A stretch of 64,000 nt of DNA from VFJZ01 sp046598415 (GCA_046598415.1 JBKJIG010000105.1:1-64000), one strand, 5' to 3'. Counted from the first letter of the stretch, positions 24,689 through 34,404 are shown. The notes: generated by a model from the sequence alone, not told the origin. Made by a program: numbers and translations.

Positions 24689-25702
24689 ATGCGAGACGAC
24701 TCGACACTCATCGCCGAGCCCATCGTCGCCCCCGTCCAAGCTCATGCGCCGGAGTCTCTCGCGTCGCCCAAGTGGACCGCGCGCCGCGTCGTCGTGCTCG
24801 TCCTCGCCTATTTCGCGGCGCTGGCGACCCTGGTGCTGACCCGCGGCGTGCACATCTCGTCGGATCGGTACTTCCTGATCCTGCTCGTTCCGGCCATCGC
24901 CCTCGGCCTCACGCGCCGGTACCTGCGCGACTGGGTGCCGTTCATCGCGCTGATGATCGCCTACGAGTTCGCGCGCGGCGGCGCCGAGTGGCTGAACGCC
25001 GACGTCCTCGGCCGCGGCCCGTTCTACGCGCCGATGATCGACGTCGACCGGGCGCTGTTCTTCGGTCACATGCCGCCCGAGTTCGTGCAGTCGTGGTTCT
25101 GGAGCGGCCACGTGCGGGCCTTCGACTGGATCATCGGCTCGTTCAACAAGGTGCACTTCTTCGTGCCGCCGACGCTGCTGTTCCTGATCTGGCTCGATCG
25201 TCGAGCGCACTTCGTCCGCTGTGCCACGGCGATCGTGATCACGTCGTTCATCGGCGCTGCGATCTTCCTCCTGTTCCCCGCCGCGCCGCCCTGGCTGGCC
25301 GCGCAGCACGGGCTGATCGACGTCGTCTCGATCAACTCGCTGCAGGATGCAGCCAATGGGCTGCCGAAAGGCTCTTCGTTCATCGCGTCCCAGATTCCCC
25401 GCAACCCCGTCGCCGCCGTGCCGTCGCTGCACTCCGCCTATGCGCTGCTCACGCTGATGATCGCGTGGACCTGGCGCAGGCGCGTGGGCTACGCGTTCGT
25501 GGTCTATCCGCTGGTGATGTGGTTCTCAATCGTGTATCTCGGGGATCACTATGTCGCAGACATCATCGCGGGCGTCGCTGTCGCACTGATCGGGTGGGCG
25601 CTCGCTGGACATCTCACGCGCCCGGGAGGCGCTCTTCACCGGCTCATGGCCGGCCCGGCGGAACCGCTCCGCCGCGCACGAACCTTCGGAGGAACGACAT
25701 GA
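24689..25702 (+). CDS. PAP2-family membrane phosphatase / inositolphosphotransferase-like
   Basis: A 337-residue membrane protein with six helices. The PAP2 phosphatase triad motifs are present in divergent form: SSFIASQIPRNPVAAVPSLH (PSLH in place of PSGH), then an R/H end motif in VYLGDHYVADIIAG. This form (VPSLHSAY...GDHYVAD) is typical of the AUR1-like group that transfers phosphorylated head groups in glycolipid synthesis. ATG 24689 gives the best N-terminus after the TAGCAT box at 24661-24666; ATG 24665 is an alternative. It overlaps the next gene (ATGA) and so heads a cell-envelope operon. Confidence 0.8.
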   Translation: MRDDSTLIAEPIVAPVQAHAPESLASPKWTARRVVVLVLAYFAALATLVLTRGVHISSDRYFLILLVPAIALGLTRRYLRDWVPFIALMIAYEFARGGAEWLNADVLGRGPFYAPMIDVDRALFFGHMPPEFVQSWFWSGHVRAFDWIIGSFNKVHFFVPPTLLFLIWLDRRAHFVRCATAIVITSFIGAAIFLLFPAAPPWLAAQHGLIDVVSINSLQDAANGLPKGSSFIASQIPRNPVAAVPSLHSAYALLTLMIAWTWRRRVGYAFVVYPLVMWFSIVYLGDHYVADIIAGVAVALIGWALAGHLTRPGGALHRLMAGPAEPLRRARTFGGTT

Positions 25703-26667
25703 CCCAGTCCAGATCACGCGCCACGGCGCGCGCGGGAGCCCGAGCCGAGCTGCCGGCCTACGTGGCCGTCCGTTGCCCGCTCTGCGGAGCCGATGACTAT
25801 CACGTGCGCTTCGAAGACCGCCTGGGCGGCGTCTCCGTCGATCCCCAGCGGCACTACACGTCCACCTCGAGCGCGTACGGCGAGCACGGCCGCATCGTCG
25901 AATGCCGCTCCTGCGACCTCGTATACATGAACCCGCGCCCGCACCACCAGTCGGTGCAGGACAACTACTCCGCCGTCGAGGACACGCGCTACCTGGACGA
26001 GGAGCAGGGCCGGGTCGAGACCTTCACCGACAGCCTCGAGCACGTCGCCGAGTTCATGCCGTCCGGTCGGATGCTCGACGTCGGCTGCCACGTCGGCACG
26101 TTCCTGACGATCGCCGAACAGCACGGCTTCGAGGTCGCGGGCGTCGAGCCCTCGACCTGGGCGTCGGAGATCGCACGCGGCCGCATCAGCGGCCCGGTGC
26201 ACCGCGGCGCGGTCGAGGATGCGCCGCTGCCCGAGGGCGGCTACGACGTGATCACCCTGTGGGACGTGATCGAGCACCTGCCCGATCCGGCCCTCGACCT
26301 GCGCTCCATCCACGCGTCGCTGCGGCCCGGCGGCATCTTCGCCGTGTCCACCATGGACGTCGACTCGCTGTTCGCCCGCGTGCTCGGCCGGCGCTGGCCG
26401 TGGTACATGCAGATGCACCTCGTCTACTTCTCGCGTGCCACGATCTGCGAGATGCTGCGCCGCGAGGGGTTCTGCATCGTCGACGTCCGGCTGCACACGC
26501 GCCGCGTCCGGCTGTCGTATCTGGCGTCCCGCCTCGACGCCTACGCCCCGCCGGTCGCGCGGGCGCTGGTCGCCGGCCTGAAGCGCGTCGGCCTGGGCGA
26601 GCGCACCGTCGGCATCAAGCTGGGCGACATCTTCACCGTGATCGCGCGCAAGCCGCTCGAGCCGTAA
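25699..26667 (+). CDS. SAM-dependent methyltransferase with N-terminal zinc ribbon
   Basis: A 322-residue class I methyltransferase. An N-terminal zinc ribbon (CPLCG at about residue 27, CRSCDLVYMNPRP near 72) is followed by a SAM-binding Rossmann fold: MLDVGCHVGTFLTIAEQHGF, VAGVEPSTWA, and the TLWDVIEHLPDP post-motif. This arrangement is common in sugar and glycolipid-decorating methyltransferases. ATG 25699 has GGAGGAAC upstream and overlaps the PAP2 stop by 4 bases. With the flanking PAP2 and PIG-V genes it suggests lipoglycan synthesis. Confidence 0.85.
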   Translation: MTQSRSRATARAGARAELPAYVAVRCPLCGADDYHVRFEDRLGGVSVDPQRHYTSTSSAYGEHGRIVECRSCDLVYMNPRPHHQSVQDNYSAVEDTRYLDEEQGRVETFTDSLEHVAEFMPSGRMLDVGCHVGTFLTIAEQHGFEVAGVEPSTWASEIARGRISGPVHRGAVEDAPLPEGGYDVITLWDVIEHLPDPALDLRSIHASLRPGGIFAVSTMDVDSLFARVLGRRWPWYMQMHLVYFSRATICEMLRREGFCIVDVRLHTRRVRLSYLASRLDAYAPPVARALVAGLKRVGLGERTVGIKLGDIFTVIARKPLEP

Positions 26668-26676
26668 CCGCTGCGG

Positions 26677-27882
26677 ATGTCGATCGCCCCTGCGCCAGCG
26701 TCGTCCGGCTCGCAGCTCGCTGGCCAGCTGGGCCGTGCCGGCGGGCCGCTGCGGCGCTGGGCGGAGGAATGGCGCGTGCCGTTCCTCGTCTGGGGCTGGT
26801 CGCGGCTGCTGACGCTGCTCGCAGTGGCGATGGTCGGCTGGGTCGAGCGGCCGCGCGGCTCCGGCGACCTGGTCGCCGCGCTGATCACGCCGCTGCGGTC
26901 GTGGGACGGGTTCTGGTACCTCTCGGTCGCGCAGTACGGCTACGACCCCACGATCGCGCACGGCAACTCGCCGGCGTTCTTCCCGCTCTACCCGCTGACC
27001 GTGTCGGTGGCCGAGAAGGTGCTGCCGTTCTCCTACGCGGTGACCGGCGTGATCCTCTCGAACCTACTGTTCCTGCCGGCGCTGATGGTGCTCTACCGGC
27101 TGACCCGCAACCGGTTCGGCGAGGTGATCGCGAAGCGCACGATCACGTACCTCTCCATCTCGCCGCTGTCGTTCGTGTTCTCGATGGTCTACACCGAGAG
27201 TCTTGCGCTGCTGCTCATCTGCACGACCTTCCTGCTGCTCGAGAAGCGCCGCATCTGGGGTGCGAGCATGGTCGGCGCGCTGGCCTCGCTGGCCCGACCC
27301 GTCGGCGTCCTGCTGGCACCCGCGATCGCCTGGCAGGTGTTCCAGAACGCCGGCCGGCGCCTCTCGTTCCGGTTGCTCTGGCAGCTGCTGCCGGTGCTGC
27401 TGCTGCCGCTGGCGGTGATCGGCTTCCAGGCCTACCTGTGGTGGCGGACGGGCGAGATCTACGCGACGCACTCGGCCGAGGCGCGCGGCTGGAGCCGCGG
27501 CGCCGAGCCGCTGTACATCCTGATGGTGCCGGTGGCCGTCGTGCACGCCCTCTGGATCGCGTTCTTCGACAACCACGACCTCGGGCTCGCAATCAGCGCG
27601 ATCGCAGTCTGGGCCTACTTCTGGCTGATCGTTGCGCTGGTGCGCACCCGCAAGGCGCCGATCTCGTACTGCATCTTCGCGACCGGCTGCGTTGTGCTGC
27701 CGGCGTACACGGGAACGTGGCTCGGGTTCCCGCGGTTCGGGCTGGTCATCTTCCCGCTGTTCTGGATGCTCGCGCTGTGGGGCGAGAACGACCGCTTCGA
27801 CAACGCCGTGCGCATGCTGTTTCCCGCGCTGATGGTCGGATTCGCGTTCGTCTCCTTCGGTGTGGGAACCTTCACGCCATGA
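26677..27882 (+). CDS. PIG-V-like mannosyltransferase family membrane protein
   Basis: A 401-residue membrane protein with nine or ten helices. The key motif RSWDGFWYLSVAQYGYDP (Asp in the first outer loop), the NSPAFFPLYPL segment and SMVYTESLALLLICTTF match bacterial mannosyltransferases related to PIG-V (GT76 type), which use polyprenyl-phosphomannose. It starts 9 bases after the methyltransferase stop and overlaps the next gene by ATGA. An outer-leaflet glycolipid acceptor is likely but not proven. Confidence 0.82.
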   Translation: MSIAPAPASSGSQLAGQLGRAGGPLRRWAEEWRVPFLVWGWSRLLTLLAVAMVGWVERPRGSGDLVAALITPLRSWDGFWYLSVAQYGYDPTIAHGNSPAFFPLYPLTVSVAEKVLPFSYAVTGVILSNLLFLPALMVLYRLTRNRFGEVIAKRTITYLSISPLSFVFSMVYTESLALLLICTTFLLLEKRRIWGASMVGALASLARPVGVLLAPAIAWQVFQNAGRRLSFRLLWQLLPVLLLPLAVIGFQAYLWWRTGEIYATHSAEARGWSRGAEPLYILMVPVAVVHALWIAFFDNHDLGLAISAIAVWAYFWLIVALVRTRKAPISYCIFATGCVVLPAYTGTWLGFPRFGLVIFPLFWMLALWGENDRFDNAVRMLFPALMVGFAFVSFGVGTFTP

Positions 27883-28742
27883 GGAGCGAAACCGAGACCT
27901 ACGGCGTGGCGTCGAGCGTCGCGCGCCTGCGGCGCGTGCTGGTGCGTACGCCCGCCACGAGCGGCGATTTCGCCGCTGCCGGCTGGCGATATCCCGACGC
28001 CGACACCCTGCTGCGTCAGCACGCCGCCTTCTGCGAGCTGCTGTCCGATCTCGGCTGCGACGTCGTCGTCGCGCCGGCGGCCGAGGGCTTGGTCGACGCC
28101 TGTTACATGTACGACTCGGCCTTCACGATCGGCGACGGCGCGATCGTGCTGCGCTCGGCCAAGCCCGACCGGTCGACCGAGTGGGAGCCGGCCGCTGCGG
28201 CGCTGGCCGACGCCGGCGTGCCGATCGTGGCGCACCTGACCGACGACGCGCGTGCCGACGGCGGCGACCTGTTCTTCCTCGACGACACGACGCTGGTCGC
28301 GGGCCGCGGCTACCGCACCAACGCTGCCGCCCATCGCCAGCTGGCCGAGGTGCTGACGCCGCGCGGCGTGACGATCGAGCGCGTCGACCTGCCGCACGAC
28401 ACCGGCCCTGCGCACGTGCTGCACACGATGTCGTTCATCTCGCCGGTCGCGCACGACCTCGCCGTCGTGTTCGAGCGCCTGATGCCGGTGCCGCTGGTGG
28501 AGCTGCTGCACGAGCGCGGCATCCGCACCGTCGCGGTGGACGAGGACGAGTACCTGACGATGGCCTGCAACGTGCTGCCCGTCCGCCCCGGCGTCGTGGT
28601 CGTCGTCGACGGCAACCCGAAGGCGCGGCGCGCCATGGAGGCGGCCGGTGTCGAGGTGCACCCCTATGACGGATCCGACATCTCGCTCAAGGGCGACGGC
28701 GGGCCGACGTGCCTGACTCGGCCCCTCTGGCGCCGCGACTGA
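27879..28742 (+). CDS. Dimethylargininase/arginine deiminase-type amidinohydrolase
   Basis: A 287-residue guanidine-modifying enzyme of the DDAH/ADI superfamily. YMYDSAFTIGDGAIVLRSAK, then GGDLFFLDDTTLVAGRGYRT (substrate-binding acids), the catalytic His in HVLHTMSFISP, and the nucleophilic Cys in GGPTCLTRPL near residue 280 are all present. It would hydrolyse dimethylarginine or arginine to citrulline. ATG 27879 overlaps the PIG-V stop (ATGA) and its 3' end overlaps the next gene by 34 bases. Confidence 0.85.
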   Translation: MRSETETYGVASSVARLRRVLVRTPATSGDFAAAGWRYPDADTLLRQHAAFCELLSDLGCDVVVAPAAEGLVDACYMYDSAFTIGDGAIVLRSAKPDRSTEWEPAAAALADAGVPIVAHLTDDARADGGDLFFLDDTTLVAGRGYRTNAAAHRQLAEVLTPRGVTIERVDLPHDTGPAHVLHTMSFISPVAHDLAVVFERLMPVPLVELLHERGIRTVAVDEDEYLTMACNVLPVRPGVVVVVDGNPKARRAMEAAGVEVHPYDGSDISLKGDGGPTCLTRPLWRRD

Positions 28743-29629
28743 GACAGCGGATCCGGGCGGACGGGCCGCTGCGGTTCGACGCCTGGGTCGAGGCCTGCCT
28801 GTACGACCCGGACGGCGGCTTCTACGCGCGCGGTGCGCGGCTCGGAGCGGGCGGCGCCTTCTCGACCGGGCCGACGCTGCACCCGGCGTTTGCCGCCGCC
28901 GTCGTGGCCGAGGCGCGTGACGCAGGCGCCGAGCGCGTGCTCGAGATCGGGCCGGGGGACGGCTCGCTGGCCGAGGCGCTGGTCGCCGCCGGGCTCGAGG
29001 TGGTGCTGCTGGAACGCGCCGCGGGCATGCGTGCCCTGCAGGGCGCGCGACTCGGCGACACGGTCCGGTGGATCGACGACGTCGCCGAGGTGGCGCCGTT
29101 CGACGGGCTGGTGGTGGCAAACGAGTTGCTGGACGCCCTGTCGTTCAGGCTCTTCGCCGACGGCGTCGAGGTGTCGGTCGGGCTCGATGGCGACGAGCGA
29201 TTCACGGCCGTCCCCGATCCGCCGGCGCAGGCCCTGCGGACGATCGATCGGCCGTCGCTCGAGCCGCTCCTGCGCGGTCTGGCCGACACGCTGCACCGCG
29301 GCCGCCTGCTGGTGATCGACTACGCCGCCGCGCCCGGCGATCCGCGCGATCCGGTGCGCACCTACATCGGCGGGCAGCACGGTGGCAACCCGCTGCAGGC
29401 CCCGGGCACGCAGGACATCACGGCCGACGTCGACTTCGCCGAGGTGCGCGCGACCCTGGCCGCCGCCGGCCTCGAGATCGTGGCTGACGAGCCACAGCCG
29501 GCCTGGCTGCGCCGCCACGGCGTGGAGCCACCGCCGCTCGCGGGCCGCACCGACGATGGCTGGCGCATGGCCCGGCTGTTCGACGAGACGCTGCCGTTCC
29601 ACGTGCTGGCCGCGGATCGTCCCTCGTGA
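28709..29629 (+). CDS. MidA/NDUFAF7-type SAM methyltransferase
   Basis: A 306-residue MidA-family (DUF185) methyltransferase. ARGARLGAGGAFSTGPTLHP corresponds to the family's 'FG..GDFtTAPEisp' region; VLEIGPGDGSLAEALV is the SAM site; VVANELLDALSFRLF, LLVIDYAAAPG and GTQDITADVDFAEV follow in order. In mitochondria NDUFAF7 dimethylates an Arg of the NuoD homologue NDUFS2. NuoD in this window has Thr at that place, so the substrate here is open. It is about 70 residues shorter than typical members. GTG 28709 lies inside the DDAH gene. A strong terminator follows. Confidence 0.85.
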   Translation: MPDSAPLAPRLRQRIRADGPLRFDAWVEACLYDPDGGFYARGARLGAGGAFSTGPTLHPAFAAAVVAEARDAGAERVLEIGPGDGSLAEALVAAGLEVVLLERAAGMRALQGARLGDTVRWIDDVAEVAPFDGLVVANELLDALSFRLFADGVEVSVGLDGDERFTAVPDPPAQALRTIDRPSLEPLLRGLADTLHRGRLLVIDYAAAPGDPRDPVRTYIGGQHGGNPLQAPGTQDITADVDFAEVRATLAAAGLEIVADEPQPAWLRRHGVEPPPLAGRTDDGWRMARLFDETLPFHVLAADRPS

Positions 29630-29640
29630 CCCTGGACGCA

Positions 29641-29670
29641 CGAAGGGCCCGGCAGATGCCGGGCCCTTCG
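29641..29670. terminator. Strong bidirectional terminator between MidA gene and groEL
   Basis: A perfect 13-bp stem (29641-29653 with 29658-29670) around the loop AGAT, located between two convergent genes. The stem sides begin CGAAGGG and end CCCTTCG, so each strand carries a short A/T step near the outer end. Confidence 0.85.
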
Positions 29671-29712
29671 CAGTACGAACGTTGGAGTGGAACCGTAATT
29701 CGCCGGGGCGAA

Positions 29713-31341
<1,629 letters not shown>

Positions 31342-31361
31342 GTGCTTCGTTGCTCCTTCAG

Positions 31362-31664
31362 CTACGCGGAGACAGCCGCGCGGTCGTACTTTGCAAGCAC
31401 GTCGGACTCGCGGAGGATGAGGTAGTCCTCACCCTCGACCTTGACCTCGGTACCGCCGTACTTGGAGAAGATGATCTCGTCGCCGGCCTCGAGGTCGAGC
31501 GGGATGAGCTTGCCGTCCTCGTAGCGGCCCTTACCCACGGCGAGGACGCGGCCGCGCTGCGGCTTCTCCTTCGCAGTGTCGGGAAGGACGATGCCGCTTG
31601 CCGTGGTCTGCTCCTCTTCGAGGACCTCCACGATCAGACGGTCGCCCAGCGGCTTCACGTTCAT
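31362..31664 (-). CDS. groS: Co-chaperonin GroES
   Basis: A 100-residue GroES cap protein. It starts MNVKPLGDRLIVEVLEEEQT, has the mobile-loop region TASGIVLPDTAKEKPQRG, VLAVGKGRYEDGK, GDEIIFSKYGGTEVKVEGED and the C-terminal YLILRESDVLA. ATG 31664 is preferred to an upstream ATG because GGAGG lies 9 bases before it and the protein then has standard length. First gene of the groES-groEL operon; two CIRCE-type repeats and a good promoter lie just upstream. Confidence 0.97.
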   Translation of the reverse strand: MNVKPLGDRLIVEVLEEEQTTASGIVLPDTAKEKPQRGRVLAVGKGRYEDGKLIPLDLEAGDEIIFSKYGGTEVKVEGEDYLILRESDVLAKYDRAAVSA

Positions 31665-31696
31665 AGTCCATGACCTCCGTAGGGAATCCAGCGGAA

Positions 31697-31723
31697 CTGG
31701 CACTCACTGATGTCGAGTGCCAG
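31697..31723. promoter_or_regulatory. CIRCE operator 1 (HrcA site)
   Basis: CTGGCACTC-N9-GAGTGCCAG, a perfect 9-bp inverted repeat with the diagnostic 9-base spacer, close to the CIRCE consensus TTAGCACTC-N9-GAGTGCTAA. It covers the expected transcription start of groES, so bound HrcA repressor would block it until heat shock. Confidence 0.93.
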
Positions 31724-31727
31724 CGGC

Positions 31728-31757
31728 ATGGTAGCGGCATTCGGAGGAGATCGTCAA
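31728..31757 (-). promoter_or_regulatory. groES-groEL promoter
   Basis: On the minus strand TTGACG (31757-31752), an 18-base spacer and TACCAT (31733-31728). Transcription would start near 31721, inside CIRCE 1. This is the best -35/-10 pair in the window and, unlike most others here, it is followed by a leader with a Shine-Dalgarno. Confidence 0.8.
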
Positions 31758-31764
31758 GCAGGTA

Positions 31765-31791
31765 CTGGCACTCTCACGCAGAGAGCGCCAA
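31765..31791. promoter_or_regulatory. CIRCE-like operator 2, overlapping the MFS gene end
   Basis: CTGGCACTC-TCACGCAGA-GAGCGCCAA: the left arm is identical to CIRCE 1, and the right arm matches 7 of 9 consensus positions. It is 68 bases from CIRCE 1, just upstream of the -35 box, and its right half includes the last codons of the MFS gene (stop at 31774). Confidence 0.75.
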
Positions 31792-32931
31792 CGACCGCCG
31801 ATTGCCGCAGATGACGGTCACCGCCAGCAGACCGGCGATCACCAGCGCCGACGCCGCGTAGGCCGCCTCGTCCCCGTGCGTCTCGGCCAGGAGGCCGCCG
31901 CCGATCTGGCCGATCACGAGCCCGCCGGACCAGGCCAGGTTCATGATCCCGTTCACCACGCCGTGCGGCACGTGCAGCTCGTCGGCCCCCGCGGTGCAGA
32001 GCGGGTAGACCGCAGTCGCCTGGAACGCGAACAGCGGTCCGAGCGCAAAGACCGAGAACAGCACCAGCGGACTCGACAGCGCGATGGCGAGCGACGCGCA
32101 GAGCAGCGACATGCCGATGCCCGGCACCAGCGCGACGCGGACGGGTCCGACCCGATCGGACAGGCGCCCCGCATAGGCGGCCAGCGACCAGCCGATCGCC
32201 GAGCCGAGCAGGATCGGGACGGCGATCGCCTGCTCCGACCAGCCGTCGTCGCCGAGGCGCAGCGGCCCGAGCAGGTTCACGACCGCGGCACAGAACGCGT
32301 CCATCGACGCCACGGCGAGGCCGGCGATCACCAGCGGGTGACGGATCGAGCGCGCCAGGTCGGCGCGGATGCCGAGCGTGACCACCTCCTCACGGCCCGT
32401 CGGCGCCAGGATCGTGATCACCGTCGCCACGGCGCCGATCAGCGCGACGATGCCGAACGCCAGCGCCGGTGACGTCCAGCCGCCGAGCGCGCCGAACGCG
32501 GGCCCGGCGATGGAGCCCGCCGACACGAGGCCCATCACGCCGCCGACCATCTCGCCGCGCCGATGGGCAGGCGCATTCGCCGTCAGCCACGCCATCGATG
32601 CGCCCCAGCAGGCCGCGTTGGCGACGCCCTGGGCGGCCCGGGCCGCCACCAGCACCCAGATCGACGGCGCGAACGCGAACGCCAGGGTCGCGATCGTGAA
32701 CAGGATGTTCCCCGCGATCACGACCCGCCGCGCGCCGACGCGGCCCGCCAGCCACCCGGTCGGCAGCGCCGTGATCAGGATCGCCACGGGCAGCGCACCG
32801 AGCACCGCGCCGGCCTCCGCCTTCGACAGGTCGAACTTGTCGGCGTAGTACGGCAGGAACGGCACCAGAGCCAGGTACAGCACCGAGTCCATGAACAGGG
32901 TGATCCCGACGGATGCCCGGATCCGGCGCAT
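31774..32931 (-). CDS. Major facilitator superfamily transporter
   Basis: A 385-residue protein with 12 membrane helices. VGITLFMDSVLYLALVPFLP at the start, GWLAGRVGARRVVIAGNILF (loop 2-3 motif of MFS) and GRLSDRVGPVRVALVPG between helices 8 and 9 identify the family; the drug/sugar-phosphate-like subgroup is not resolved. ATG 32931 is preceded by TAGACT at 6 bases. Its 3' end contains half of the second CIRCE element. The substrate is unknown. Confidence 0.85.
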   Translation of the reverse strand: MRRIRASVGITLFMDSVLYLALVPFLPYYADKFDLSKAEAGAVLGALPVAILITALPTGWLAGRVGARRVVIAGNILFTIATLAFAFAPSIWVLVAARAAQGVANAACWGASMAWLTANAPAHRRGEMVGGVMGLVSAGSIAGPAFGALGGWTSPALAFGIVALIGAVATVITILAPTGREEVVTLGIRADLARSIRHPLVIAGLAVASMDAFCAAVVNLLGPLRLGDDGWSEQAIAVPILLGSAIGWSLAAYAGRLSDRVGPVRVALVPGIGMSLLCASLAIALSSPLVLFSVFALGPLFAFQATAVYPLCTAGADELHVPHGVVNGIMNLAWSGGLVIGQIGGGLLAETHGDEAAYAASALVIAGLLAVTVICGNRRSLALSA

Positions 32932-32943
32932 CGCGGGAGTCTA
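32932..32943 (-). promoter_or_regulatory. Leaderless-type promoter of the MFS gene
   Basis: TAGACT (32943-32938, minus strand) ends 6 bases before ATG 32931. Confidence 0.5.
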
Positions 32944-32946
32944 AGT

Positions 32947-33125
32947 GCCGTGAAGCTGAAGTTCGCGGGCGTCTCGGCGCCGCGGAGCGGCGCCTGAAAA
33001 CCCGCCGGGAGATTCGGCGGGCTGCGTCGCGAACCCTCGAAAAGGCGTCCCGCCCTCCTCTCCGGCCCGTTCCTTGCCAGGCTTGTCCGCAGCACCGAGC
33101 TGCCGACGAACTTCAGCCTCACGGC
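32947..33125. repeat. 179-base element bounded by 19-bp inverted repeats
   Basis: GCCGTGAAGCTGAAGTTCG (32947-32965) is matched by its reverse complement at 33107-33125 with one mismatch. Inside is a hairpin CCCGCCG/CGGCGGG (33001-33021). It sits between the divergent MFS and ASCH genes, outside both promoters. No open frame or transposase is inside. It could be a MITE-like remnant or a folded RNA; no second copy is visible in this window. Confidence 0.6.
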
Positions 33126-33151
33126 GCGGAGCGCGGCACGGTGCACGGACC

Positions 33152-33181
33152 CCGCCCCGGGGGCGGTAGCATCAGGGTGCC
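33152..33181 (+). promoter_or_regulatory. Promoter of the ASCH gene with a GC palindrome in the spacer
   Basis: CCGCCCC-G-GGGGCGG (33152-33166) is a perfect palindromic block immediately before TAGCAT (33167-33172), which ends 9 bases before GTG 33182. The palindrome fills the spacer where a regulator could sit, or it may be an upstream terminator. Confidence 0.45.
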
Positions 33182-33538
33182 GTGTTCGCCTTGATGTTCT
33201 ACTCCCCGCTCGTCGCCGACCAGGTTCGGAACCGCCGCAAGACGGTCACGATCCGCCTCGGCGACAAGACCTCGAAGTACCGCAAGGGCATGATCGTCCC
33301 CGTCCTGGTGGGCCAGCGGTTCGGACCGCGCGAGCGCGTCTTCGACGCCGTCATCGACAAGGTCGACGTGAAAGCGCTCGCCGACCTGTCGCCGCGCGAG
33401 ATCCAGCACGACAACCCCGAGATCCGCCACATCGACGAGTTCATCGACTTCATGCGACGCCTGTACAACCGCGACGTGTCGGAGGACGACCTCGTGACCG
33501 TGATTCACTTCTCCGAGATTCGCGAGGCCCGCTCGTGA
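33182..33538 (+). CDS. ASCH/PUA-like domain protein
   Basis: A 118-residue protein with the look of an ASCH-type (PUA-like) domain: LVADQVRNRRKTVTIRLGD near the N-terminus (the family's 'l.GrKTvTlRl'), KGMIVPVLVGQRFGPRERVF, then DEFIDFMRRLYNRDVSEDDL and VTVIHFSEI at the end. ASCH domains are thought to bind RNA or modified nucleotides; some are amidohydrolases acting on N4-acetylcytidine. GTG 33182 follows a TAGCAT box, and ATG 33194 is possible. Its stop overlaps the next start (GTGA). Confidence 0.65.
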   Translation: MFALMFYSPLVADQVRNRRKTVTIRLGDKTSKYRKGMIVPVLVGQRFGPRERVFDAVIDKVDVKALADLSPREIQHDNPEIRHIDEFIDFMRRLYNRDVSEDDLVTVIHFSEIREARS

Positions 33539-34404
33539 CCCGCGTCGGTGTCGTCGGCCTGGGCGCGATGGGCGGTCCGATGGCCGGCCACGCCCTCAGC
33601 GCTGGTCTCAGCGTCTGCGTGCACAACCGCACGCGCGACCGCGAGGAGCCGTTCGCGGCGCGCGGCGCCACCCGCGCCGACTCGCCCGCCGAGGTGGCCA
33701 TCGGCGCCGACCTGGTGCTGACGTGCGTCTCCGACGTGCCCGACCTGGAACAGGTCGTGCTCGGCGCCGGCGGCATCATCGAGACGATTCAGTCCGGCGC
33801 CGTCGTGGTCGACTGCTCGACCGTGTCGCCCACCATCTCGAAGACGATCGATCGCGCCCTCCGCTCGCGCGGCGCGTCGCTGCTCGACTGCCCCGTCTCG
33901 GGCGGGCCCGAGGGCGCGCAGCGCGGCCAGCTGACGGTGTTCGTCGGCGGCGAGGAGTCCGACCTCGACAAGGCCCGCCCGCTGCTCGAGAGCTTCGGCA
34001 AGACGATCGCCTACATGGGGCCGGTCGGCTCGGGGCAGGCGGCCAAGGCCGTCAACCAGATCTTCCTGGCCGGTGCCTACGCGGGTCTGGGGGAGGCGCT
34101 GGTGTTCGCCGAGCGCGCCGGACTGCCGCTCGACCGGCTGGTCGAGGCCCTCCAGGGCGGCGCCGCCGACTCCTGGGTGATCCGCAACCGGTCGCAGAAC
34201 GTCATCGACGGCGCGTACCCGCCCGGCTTCCGCCTCTGGATGCACCTGAAGGACATCCGGATCGCACTGGAAGAGGCCGGAACGCTCGGCGTCGGCCTCC
34301 CCGTCACCGAGCTGTTCGCCGAGCTGGAGCAGCGCTGCGTCGATGCGGGCTACGGCAACGACGACGTGTCGGCGTACGCCCGCGTCCCGCGCGGCGAGGT
34401 CTAG
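33535..34404 (+). CDS. Beta-hydroxyacid dehydrogenase (3-hydroxyisobutyrate dehydrogenase type)
   Basis: A 289-residue NAD(P)-dependent dehydrogenase. VGVVGLGAMGGPMAGHALSAG is the cofactor motif. DCPVSGGPEGAQRGQLTVFV is the substrate motif, GSGQAAKAVNQIFLAGAYAG holds the catalytic Lys, and HLKDIRIALEEAG is the C-terminal motif. Family members reduce tartronate semialdehyde or oxidise 3-hydroxyisobutyrate. VHNRTRDRE suggests NADP. GTG 33535 overlaps the ASCH gene by 4 bases. Confidence 0.9.
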   Translation: MTRVGVVGLGAMGGPMAGHALSAGLSVCVHNRTRDREEPFAARGATRADSPAEVAIGADLVLTCVSDVPDLEQVVLGAGGIIETIQSGAVVVDCSTVSPTISKTIDRALRSRGASLLDCPVSGGPEGAQRGQLTVFVGGEESDLDKARPLLESFGKTIAYMGPVGSGQAAKAVNQIFLAGAYAGLGEALVFAERAGLPLDRLVEALQGGAADSWVIRNRSQNVIDGAYPPGFRLWMHLKDIRIALEEAGTLGVGLPVTELFAELEQRCVDAGYGNDDVSAYARVPRGEV

